NCBI GenBank assembly: GCA_046160485.1
Contig: JBJXGV010000055.1
Span: forward strand, 1-7,892
DNA from: JBJXGV01 sp046160485
Lineage (GTDB): Bacteria; Orphanbacterota; Orphanbacteria; JBJXGV01
DNA length: 7,892 bases
Reading direction: 5' to 3'
Under the pieces are notes generated by a model. It was not told the DNA's origin and searched no databases. It saw only the letters and a list, made by a program, of their open reading frames with translations. Shown one piece after another: positions 1 through 4,841 of this stretch (position 1 is its first letter; every line of letters begins with the position of its first letter). The position numbers and the translations under genes are program-made.

Positions 1-250
1 CCCTTCGGCCGATAGACTACTCGGGCCCGCGCGCGTGGGCAATCGCTGTTCGGGAGCCAGCGGCGGCGCTCCCCGAACTCGCCCATGTATCCATCACAAA
101 TGAGGTGACGTGATGTTAGGGAATCTGACGCGCCCGCGCGGATTTCGCGCGTGCGGCGCACCTCGCCCGCCCTGGACGCTGCGCAGCGCAAGCCGCGGGC
201 CGCGCGAATCCGCTCACGCAAACCGCTCGCGCCGCGCGCCGCGATTCCGC
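1..250. other. Non-coding GC-rich upstream region with a bulged hairpin
   Basis: I see no convincing gene here. Two of the three forward frames stop within the first 110 bases, and none of the short peptides looks like a known C-terminus. Positions 49-77 can form a 9-bp hairpin with one bulged C and a 10-base loop (arms TTCGGGAGC and GCTCCCCGAA). It has no T-tract, so it could be the remnant of a terminator of an upstream gene or simply GC-rich chance pairing. Positions 178-189 form a perfect 12-base palindrome (CGCTGCGCAGCG). The last 50 bases are very GC-rich and lead into a possible promoter -10 box. Confidence 0.4.
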
Positions 251-256
251 TACAAT
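251..256 (+). promoter_or_regulatory. Possible -10 box (TACAAT) for the thioredoxin/barrel unit
   Basis: TACAAT matches the sigma-70 -10 consensus at five of six positions and stands out in very GC-rich DNA. No recognisable -35 box lies 16-18 bases upstream, so this is only a half-supported promoter. If used, transcription would start near 263, about 40 bases before the chosen ATG at 303. That would exclude the upstream in-frame ATG at 255, which overlaps the box. Confidence 0.4.
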
Positions 257-302
257 GCCGCCTCGTGAAAGCCTCAACCCCTCGGAAGGGAGCCTCCGTT
301 TG

Positions 303-899
303 ATGAGCCGCACTCGAACGCATTGGTCTGTGTCGGGAGGAATCGCTCTGCTCGCGCTCGCGGGAATCGTCGCTGCGGGCCCGCAACTCGCGTGGTGCGA
401 CGAGGCCGACGCAGAGAAGAAGGAAGAGAGCAAATCGCTCGAAATCGGCACCGCCGCGCCGGACTTCACGCTTCCGGATCTCGACGGCAAGATGGTGACG
501 CTCGCCGAGCGCCTCAAGACGGGCCCCGTGCTTCTCGACTTCTGGGCGCTCTGGTGCAAACCGTGCCTCAAGTCGCTTCCCGCCACCGAGCAGATCAAGA
601 AGGACTACGCGGCGCGCGGTGTCTCGGTGCTCGCGATCAACACCGACTCGCCCCGCTCGAGCGCCAACGTGAAGCCCTACGTGAAGACGAACCGCTTCAC
701 GTTCGACGTGCTGCTCGATCCGAACAACACGCTTCAGCGCCTCTACCGCTTCTATCGAATCCCGCAGCTCTTCCTGATCGCGCAGGACGGGACGATCGCG
801 TACTCGCACCTCGGATTCGTGCCGGGGAGCGAGAAGGAAGTCATCGCCGCGATCGACAAACTCCTCGCCGCCGCGCCCGCGGCGCCGGCGGGAGAGTAG
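303..899 (+). CDS. Exported TlpA/ResA-like thioredoxin-fold protein (198 aa)
   Basis: Predicted thiol-disulfide protein of the TlpA/AhpC-TSA-like thioredoxin superfamily, acting outside the cytoplasm. Residues 1-31 look like a signal sequence: a basic start (MSRTRTHW) and a hydrophobic stretch at about 11-30. Either signal peptidase I cleavage just after it or a poor lipobox (LAWC, with an unusual Trp before Cys32) is possible. An acidic and lysine-rich linker (33-46) leads to the thioredoxin domain. The domain has the family opening GTAAPDFTLPDLDG at 49-62, the redox centre WCKPC at 84-88 (Cys85 and Cys88) and the cis-proline region RIPQLFLI with Pro154. ATG 303 is chosen because GGAAGGGAG (284-292) lies 10 bases upstream. 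An in-frame ATG at 255 overlaps a possible -10 box. The stop is two bases before the barrel gene, so the two are probably co-transcribed. The electron donor and substrate cannot be read from the sequence. Confidence 0.85.
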   Translation: MSRTRTHWSVSGGIALLALAGIVAAGPQLAWCDEADAEKKEESKSLEIGTAAPDFTLPDLDGKMVTLAERLKTGPVLLDFWALWCKPCLKSLPATEQIKKDYAARGVSVLAINTDSPRSSANVKPYVKTNRFTFDVLLDPNNTLQRLYRFYRIPQLFLIAQDGTIAYSHLGFVPGSEKEVIAAIDKLLAAAPAAPAGE

Positions 900-901
900 C
901 G

Positions 902-2524
902 CTGCGCCGACACGCCCTGGCCGGCGCGCCTGCCGTCATTGCGACCGCAATCGCGCTCGCGCTCACGTTTGCGGCATCGCGCGCGTCCGCGCAGGAGCCA
1001 TCGACCCTCTCGTTCCACGCGCTCAACCAGCTCGAGTACTCGCTGAACACCGACGGCGACCGTGCGACGAACGTGCCGCAGGAAATCCTCGAGGAGTGGC
1101 TCGATCTCGACGTGCGCTACGAGCGGGTGCTGCTCGGATTCCGCTACGAGGCGTTCCAGCCGCACGAGAAGCCGCGCTTCCTCGAGCAGACGGCGGACTC
1201 GGTGCGCGAGGGGATCGTTCAGCGCTACGCGGCGTTCGAGTTCGGCGGGAGCGGCGGCGGCGGCGCGAACGGGGGCGACAAGGGCTCAGGCGGCATCCGC
1301 GTCGGTAACTTCTACGAAATCTTCGGCAAGGGGCTGCTCTTCCGGTCGTACGAGGACCGCGCGATCCGCATCGACGGCAACATGGAGGGCGTGCAGCTTT
1401 GGGGGAGCCGCGGGCGGCTCGCCGCGAAGGCGATCTCGGGCCGCATGCGCGAGGTCGAGACCGATCGCCGCACGGATATTCTGCACGGCGCCGATCTCGA
1501 GGCACGTGTCGCACCGGGCCTCGCGCTCGGCGGAAGCTACCTCATCCGTTCGGCCCGCGACCCGCGCGTAAGCCCCACTCCGCTCGAGCCGCGCCACGTC
1601 GAGGCGCTCGGCGGCCGCGCCAGCTACAACCACAGCGCGTTCGACCTCTACGCCGAGGCCGGCCGCATCAATCGCCACTTTCTCTCGACGGTCGATCTCT
1701 TCTCCGGCCGCGGCTACGACGACATTCGCGGCAAGGGCTACTACGCGTCGCTGAGCCTCTACCCGCCGATCGACACCGGGCCGCTCTCGGCGCTCCCGAT
1801 CCATGGCGCGGCCCTGACCGCGCAGCTTAAGAACTACGATAACTTCCGCTTCCAGCCGGAGGGCTCCGGACAAACCGACTACAACAACCCGCCCGCGGCG
1901 ACGCGCGAGAACGCGTACACGCTCCTCTCGCGGCACCCGCACATTCTCGACGCGGACGACGAGCAGGGCTTCTCGGTCGAGGCGAACGTGAACCCGACCG
2001 CGAACTCGAAGCTGACGCTCTACCGCGCGGAAACGGACCGGCAGGGCGGCGATCCGTACTATCACGAGTGGTACGCCGAGTGGCGCACGCACTTGGGCGA
2101 CGCCTACGACCTCGCCCTTGTCTACGACGTCATCGATAACAACCAGACGGGCACCGAGGACAAGACGCCGATCGTCGAGGTCGAGTACGCGCCCGGCGGC
2201 GGCTGGAGCCTGCGCGGCGAATACCAGTATCAAGACTCGGATATCGCCGCCGTCGGTGATGTTCCGGCCTCGGAAGCGTCGACGCATCTGGCGCTTCTCG
2301 AGTACAACATCAGCTCGGACCTGACGGTTTCGGCGGTCGGCGAGCGCGCCACGGCGATCGAAGAGAACTTCGTCTACGCGCAGGTCGACTACCACCTCTC
2401 GCAGGAGCACTTCGTCTCGGTCACGGTCGGCAACCGGCGCGAGGGGTTCGTCTGCGTCGGCGGGATTTGCCGCTTCGAGCCGGCGTTCGAGGGCGTCGAG
2501 GCGCGGTTCATCACGTCTTTCTGA
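902..2524 (+). CDS. Predicted outer-membrane beta-barrel protein, DUF6029-like (540 aa, CTG start)
   Basis: Likely porin-like outer-membrane protein of unknown function, resembling the DUF6029 family (family assigned from memory of its motifs). From CTG 902 it begins with RRH, then a hydrophobic segment (about residues 7-25) and a signal peptidase I site ASA/Q at 30/31. The mature part alternates polar and hydrophobic residues, is rich in Tyr, and ends in Phe540, as beta-barrels inserted by the BAM complex often do. Recognisable blocks are GNFYEIFGKGLLFRSYED at 135-152 and the C-terminal NRREGFVCVGGICRFEPAF. Cys518 and Cys523 are the only cysteines. A glycine-rich stretch lies at 115-131. No ATG, GTG or TTG precedes the signal peptide in frame; the first is GTG 1073, which would remove the signal and the first strand. 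GGGAG at 890-894 sits 7 bases before CTG 902. The gene follows the thioredoxin gene by two bases, suggesting translational coupling and a shared role. Confidence 0.75.
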   Translation: MRRHALAGAPAVIATAIALALTFAASRASAQEPSTLSFHALNQLEYSLNTDGDRATNVPQEILEEWLDLDVRYERVLLGFRYEAFQPHEKPRFLEQTADSVREGIVQRYAAFEFGGSGGGGANGGDKGSGGIRVGNFYEIFGKGLLFRSYEDRAIRIDGNMEGVQLWGSRGRLAAKAISGRMREVETDRRTDILHGADLEARVAPGLALGGSYLIRSARDPRVSPTPLEPRHVEALGGRASYNHSAFDLYAEAGRINRHFLSTVDLFSGRGYDDIRGKGYYASLSLYPPIDTGPLSALPIHGAALTAQLKNYDNFRFQPEGSGQTDYNNPPAATRENAYTLLSRHPHILDADDEQGFSVEANVNPTANSKLTLYRAETDRQGGDPYYHEWYAEWRTHLGDAYDLALVYDVIDNNQTGTEDKTPIVEVEYAPGGGWSLRGEYQYQDSDIAAVGDVPASEASTHLALLEYNISSDLTVSAVGERATAIEENFVYAQVDYHLSQEHFVSVTVGNRREGFVCVGGICRFEPAFEGVEARFITSF

Positions 2525-2528
2525 CGTC

Positions 2529-2554
2529 TTTCCGGCGGCGCCGGGAAATTTCTT
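2529..2554 (+). terminator. Probable Rho-independent terminator of the envelope unit
   Basis: Starting five bases after the barrel gene stop, TTTCCGGC (2529-2536) pairs with GCCGGGAAA (2540-2548) across a GGC loop, with a single extra base in one arm. The 3' arm is followed by TTTCTT (2549-2554). The stem is short but GC-rich at its core. The T-rich tail is interrupted by one C and merges with the -35 box of the next promoter. Position and form fit a terminator separating the two transcription units. Confidence 0.5.
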
Positions 2555-2581
2555 GACACGCCGCGTCCCGATCGATATTTT
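2553..2581 (+). promoter_or_regulatory. Promoter P1 of the tRNA-tuf operon
   Basis: A perfect sigma-70 -35 box TTGACA (2553-2558) is separated by 17 bases from TATTTT (2576-2581), which matches the -10 consensus at four of six positions. The next bases are CGTCGCGG. A GC-rich discriminator like this is typical of stable-RNA promoters under stringent control, though that regulation is inferred. The predicted transcription start is near 2588, about 115 bases before the first tRNA. Confidence 0.65.
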
Positions 2582-2611
2582 CGTCGCGGTCGTCATCTCT
2601 CAAATATTTTC

Positions 2612-2641
2612 TTGACGCCATTTCCAGACTTCGCTTAACGT
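2612..2641 (+). promoter_or_regulatory. Promoter P2 of the tRNA-tuf operon (tandem)
   Basis: TTGACG (2612-2617) matches the -35 consensus at five of six positions. The -10 is weaker: TTAACG at 2635-2640 with a 17-base spacer, or TAACGT at 2636-2641 with 18. It lies exactly 59 bases downstream of P1, and both -35 boxes share the context TTTCTTGAC. The surrounding DNA is AT-rich relative to the window. The predicted start is near 2648, about 55 bases before the first tRNA. Confidence 0.45.
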
Positions 2642-2655
2642 ATCCCTTCTGTCTC

Positions 2656-2667
2656 TGCGCTTAATCA
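2656..2667 (+). promoter_or_regulatory. boxA-like antitermination element in the leader
   Basis: TGCGCTTAATCA matches the boxA consensus TGCTCTTTAACA at nine of twelve positions. It lies downstream of both predicted transcription starts and 34 bases before the first tRNA. BoxA, read as RNA, recruits NusB/S10 in stable-RNA leaders. No boxB-like hairpin is clear beside it, and a nine-of-twelve match can occur by chance, so this is tentative. Confidence 0.25.
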
Positions 2668-2701
2668 TCACGCGGGCAGTTTTTTCCCATGTCGCCTATC
2701 C

Positions 2702-2774
2702 GCTGGCGTAGCTCAGTTGGTAGAGCAGCTGATTTGTAATCAGCCGGTCGGGGGTTCAAGTCCCTTCGCCAGCT
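2702..2774 (+). tRNA. tRNA-Thr (anticodon TGT)
   Basis: Complete cloverleaf of 73 bases. The acceptor stem is GCTGGCG with CGCCAGC, the D-arm is GCTCAGTTGGTAGAGC, and the anticodon stem GCTGA/TCAGC encloses the loop TTTGTAA with anticodon TGT at 2735-2737, reading ACA. The T-arm has loop TTCAAGT and two G-T pairs at the outer end of its stem. G1-C72 and C2-G71, known identity pairs for threonyl-tRNA synthetase, are present. The 3' CCA is not encoded: the discriminator T is followed by ATA, so CCA must be added after transcription. The other three tRNAs in the cluster do encode CCA. Confidence 0.95.
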
Positions 2775-2833
2775 ATAGACTCGAGCGAGCGGGCCGGCTC
2801 GTCGTGAGGAATTCATAGGGGAACAGATCTTCT

Positions 2834-2918
2834 GGGGAGGTACCCAAGCGGCCAAAGGGAACAGACTGTAAATCTGTCGGCTCAGCCTTCAGAGGTTCGA
2901 ATCCTCTCCTCCCCACCA
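2834..2918 (+). tRNA. tRNA-Tyr (anticodon GTA)
   Basis: Class II tRNA of 85 bases with encoded CCA (2916-2918). The acceptor stem is GGGGAGG/CCTCCCC with discriminator A. The anticodon stem ACAGA/TCTGT encloses CTGTAAA with anticodon GTA at 2868-2870. The long variable arm contains GGC-TCA-GCC pairing, as expected for bacterial tRNA-Tyr. The T-arm is AGAGG-TTCGAAT-CCTCT. It lies 59 bases after the first tRNA-Thr. Confidence 0.96.
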
Positions 2919-2984
2919 AGCACCGGCGCCGGACATCGTCCCTCCGGGGCATTCGTGAGGAGCAAGCAAGCATTCGAGTTTGAT

Positions 2985-3060
2985 GCGGGAATAGCTCAGT
3001 GGCTAGAGCGTCAGCCTTCCAAGCTGAGGGTCGCGGGTTCGAATCCCGTTTCCCGCTCCA
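2985..3060 (+). tRNA. tRNA-Gly (anticodon TCC)
   Basis: Complete 76-base cloverleaf with encoded CCA (3058-3060). The acceptor stem is GCGGGAA/TTCCCGC with discriminator T. The anticodon stem TCAGC/GCTGA encloses CTTCCAA with anticodon TCC at 3018-3020, reading GGA. The T-arm is GCGGG-TTCGAAT-CCCGT. It lies 66 bases after tRNA-Tyr and 25 before the next tRNA. Confidence 0.96.
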
Positions 3061-3085
3061 TCGTGAGTTGCTGAAGAGAGAGCAG

Positions 3086-3161
3086 GCCCACGTAGCTCAG
3101 TCGGTAGAGCATTTGCATGGTAAGCAAAAGGTCACCAGTTCGATTCTGGTCGTGGGCTCCA
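3086..3161 (+). tRNA. tRNA-Thr (anticodon GGT)
   Basis: Complete 76-base cloverleaf with encoded CCA (3159-3161). The acceptor stem is GCCCACG/CGTGGGC with discriminator T. The D-arm is GCTCAGTCGGTAGAGC. The anticodon stem TTTGC/GCAAA encloses ATGGTAA with anticodon GGT at 3119-3121, reading ACC. The T-arm is ACCAG-TTCGATT-CTGGT. G1-C72 and C2-G71 are present, as in the first tRNA-Thr. It is the last tRNA of the cluster, 58 bases before tuf. Confidence 0.96.
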
Positions 3162-3183
3162 AGTGCACGGCCCTCGGGCACTT
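3161..3183 (+). other. Hairpin at the tRNA-tuf junction
   Basis: AAGTGC (3161-3166) pairs with GCACTT (3178-3183), giving a six-bp stem with an 11-base loop that is itself GC-rich. The stem begins at the last base of the tRNA CCA. It is followed by CTTGAGGTGTTTCC rather than a clean T-tract, so full termination is unlikely. Plausible roles are separating tRNA processing from tuf mRNA, protecting the new 5' end, or partial attenuation. All of these are inference. Confidence 0.35.
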
Positions 3184-3219
3184 CTTGAGGTGTTTCCAAG
3201 TTCCAGACGGAGGAGGTAA

Positions 3220-4410
3220 ATGGCGAAGGCGAAGTTCGAACGGACAAAGACCCACGTAAACGTCGGGACGATCGGGCACGTTGACCACGGCAAGACCACG
3301 CTGACCTCCGCGATCACGAAGGTGCTGGCGAAGGCGGGTCTTGCGCAGGCCAGAAACTACGACGAGATCGACAACGCGCCGGAAGAGCGCGAGCGCGGCG
3401 TTACGATCAACGTCCATCACGCCGAGTACGAGACGAAGAAGCGCCACTACGCACACGTCGACTGCCCTGGGCACGCCGACTACATCAAGAACATGGTGAC
3501 CGGTGCGGCGCAGATGGACGGCGCGATCCTGGTCGTTTCCGCGGCGGATGGCCCGATGCCGCAGACGCGCGAGCACGTGCTTCTCGCGCGCCAGGTCAAC
3601 GTCCCGTACATCGTCGTCTTTCTCAACAAGGTCGACATGGTCGACGATCCCGAGCTTCTCGAACTCGTCGAGCTCGAGGTGCGCGACCTCCTCACGAAGT
3701 ACGATTTTCCCGGCGACAAGACGCCGATCATTCGGGGTTCGGGTTTGAAGGCGATGGAGGGCGACACGAGCGAGATGGGCGAGCCCGCCATCATGCGCCT
3801 CATGGAGGCCATCGACACGTACATTCCGGACCCGGTTCGCGAGACCGAGAAGCCGTTCCTGATGCCGATCGAGGACGTGTTCTCGATCACGGGCCGCGGG
3901 ACGGTTGCTACGGGTCGCGTCGAGCGCGGGCAGATCAAGACCGCCGACAAGGTCGAGATCATCGGTATCCGCGACACGCGCGACTCGGTCGTCACGGGCG
4001 TCGAAATGTTCCGCAAGCTGCTCGATTACGCGCAGGCCGGCGACAACGTCGGGCTGCTTCTCCGCGGTATGGAGAAGGCCGATCTCGAGCGCGGGATGGT
4101 CGTCTGTCTTCCGAAGTCGGTTAAGCCTCACACCGAGTTCGAAGGCGAGGTCTACATTCTCTCGAAGGAAGAGGGTGGGCGCCACACGCCGTTCTTCAAC
4201 GGCTACCGTCCGCAGTTCTTCTTCCGCACGACCGACGTGACTGGCAGTGCGGTGCTCCCCGAAGGCCGCGAAATGGTCATGCCGGGCGACAACGTGAAGA
4301 TGGTGGTTACTCTGATTACGCCCATCGCCATGGAACAGGGGCTTCGCTTCGCGATTCGCGAAGGCGGGCGCACTGTCGGCGCGGGCGTCGTCTCGAAGAT
4401 TCTGAAGTAA
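3220..4410 (+). CDS. tuf: Elongation factor Tu (396 aa)
   Basis: Cytoplasmic translational GTPase that carries aminoacyl-tRNA to the ribosomal A site. All nucleotide-binding motifs are present: P-loop GHVDHGKT at 19-26, switch I Thr62 (VTIN), DCPGH at 81-85 with the catalytic His85, NKVD at 136-139 and GSGLKA at 173-178. Domains 2 and 3 follow in full, including GRGTVATGRVERG, EGGRHTPFF and the ending REGGRTVGAGVV. The length is normal. The start is set by an excellent Shine-Dalgarno sequence (GGAGGAGGT, 3209-3217). The switch I segment reads INVHHAEYE where E. coli has INTSHVEYD, a noticeable local difference. The gene follows the tRNA cluster, as in the tufB locus of E. coli, and is probably co-transcribed with it. 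Only one tuf copy is visible, so a second copy elsewhere cannot be judged. Confidence 0.98.
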   Translation: MAKAKFERTKTHVNVGTIGHVDHGKTTLTSAITKVLAKAGLAQARNYDEIDNAPEERERGVTINVHHAEYETKKRHYAHVDCPGHADYIKNMVTGAAQMDGAILVVSAADGPMPQTREHVLLARQVNVPYIVVFLNKVDMVDDPELLELVELEVRDLLTKYDFPGDKTPIIRGSGLKAMEGDTSEMGEPAIMRLMEAIDTYIPDPVRETEKPFLMPIEDVFSITGRGTVATGRVERGQIKTADKVEIIGIRDTRDSVVTGVEMFRKLLDYAQAGDNVGLLLRGMEKADLERGMVVCLPKSVKPHTEFEGEVYILSKEEGGRHTPFFNGYRPQFFFRTTDVTGSAVLPEGREMVMPGDNVKMVVTLITPIAMEQGLRFAIREGGRTVGAGVVSKILK

Positions 4411-4434
4411 AGAGCACCGAAGAGGAGTTCGCTC

Positions 4435-4584
4435 GTGAGATCGATGATCACGCTCGCCTGTGAGAAGTGCAAGCGACGGAACTACACGACAACGAAGAAC
4501 AAGCGTACGCATCCCGACCGGGTTGCATACACGAAGTACTGCCGCTTCTGCGGTTCTCACACGGCGCACAAAGAAACGCGTTAG
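4435..4584 (+). CDS. rpmG: 50S ribosomal protein L33 (49 aa, GTG start)
   Basis: Small protein of the large ribosomal subunit. The 49-residue translation contains CEKC at 9-12 and CRFC at 36-39, so this is the zinc-ribbon (four-cysteine) form of L33, between which lies the characteristic NYTTTKNKRTHP segment. The start is GTG at 4435, seven bases after GAGGAG (4422-4427). The in-frame ATG at 4444 would shorten the protein by three residues but sits too far (16 bases) from the ribosome-binding site. The gene lies 24 bases after tuf and before secE, the usual place for this L33 copy in many bacteria. It is too short for many gene finders. Confidence 0.95.
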   Translation: MRSMITLACEKCKRRNYTTTKNKRTHPDRVAYTKYCRFCGSHTAHKETR

Positions 4585-4587
4585 TCG

Positions 4588-4626
4588 AGGTCCGAGAGGG
4601 GCGCGCTCGTCGCGCCCCCGGATCCT
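4588..4626 (+). promoter_or_regulatory. Very stable hairpin between rpmG and secE
   Basis: AGG (4588-4590), TCCG (4591-4594) and GGGGCGCG (4598-4605) pair in order with CCT (4624-4626), CGGA (4619-4622) and CGCGCCCC (4611-4618). That gives 15 pairs with an AGA bulge, a bulged T and a five-base loop CTCGT. There is no T-tract, so it is not a standard terminator. It ends exactly at the secE ribosome-binding site GGAG (4627-4630). It could control secE-nusG translation, mark a processing site, or slow RNA polymerase. Confidence 0.5.
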
Positions 4627-4634
4627 GGAGACAT

Positions 4635-4841
4635 ATGTTCGAGAATGCCGCTCAGTTTTTCCGCGAGGTGCGGGTCGAGCTTTCGAAGGTGACTTGGCCT
4701 GCTTGGAAGCCGATCTCGCCGAAGACGGAGCTCTGGGCTTCGACACTCGTGGTGATCGTCACGGTCGCGCTCTTGGCGGCCTTCATCGGGATCGTCGACC
4801 GGCTTCTGACGATCATTCTAAGTCTGGTTTTGGGATCGTGA
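4635..4841 (+). CDS. secE: Preprotein translocase subunit SecE (68 aa)
   Basis: Single-span inner-membrane subunit that stabilises the SecYEG protein-export channel. The protein has the conserved cytoplasmic amphipathic part with ELSKVTWPAWKP (residues 15-26) and one transmembrane segment from about 34 to 54, followed by a further hydrophobic C-terminus (57-66). The length of 68 is typical of the short SecE found outside enterobacteria, which carry two extra spans. ATG 4635 has GGAG (4627-4630) four bases upstream; the open frame extends further upstream but matches no SecE sequence. The stop overlaps the nusG start by four bases (GTGA), implying coupled translation. Confidence 0.96.
   Translation: MFENAAQFFREVRVELSKVTWPAWKPISPKTELWASTLVVIVTVALLAAFIGIVDRLLTIILSLVLGS

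Noticed and set aside
112..124. GATGTTAGGGAAT occurring at 112-124 and again at 5439-5451
   Set aside because: A single repeated 13-mer in a window of this size is close to chance expectation, and the two contexts differ (non-coding upstream region; rplK ribosome-binding region).
255..302. Upstream in-frame ATG at 255 as the start of the thioredoxin gene
   Set aside because: It overlaps a possible -10 box, has no ribosome-binding site, and adds polar residues before the signal sequence. ATG 303 has a good ribosome-binding site and a normal signal peptide.
388..400. Lipobox (LAWC) making the thioredoxin a lipoprotein
   Set aside because: Trp at the position before Cys is outside the usual Gly, Ala or Ser, so I leave the anchoring undecided and do not call it a lipoprotein.
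1286..2596. Long open frame on the - strand across the barrel gene
   Set aside because: Its translation is rich in Arg, Val and Asp without family motifs; it is the typical antisense shadow of a high-GC gene with biased third positions.
2775..2984. GC palindromes in the spacers between the tRNA genes (for example CCGGCGCCGG near 2924)
   Set aside because: Short self-complementary GC runs are common in DNA of this composition, and nothing ties them to processing or termination.
2661..3259. Short open frames over the tRNA cluster on both strands
   Set aside because: They are translations of tRNA genes and carry the familiar spurious tRNA-derived peptides; no protein is supported.
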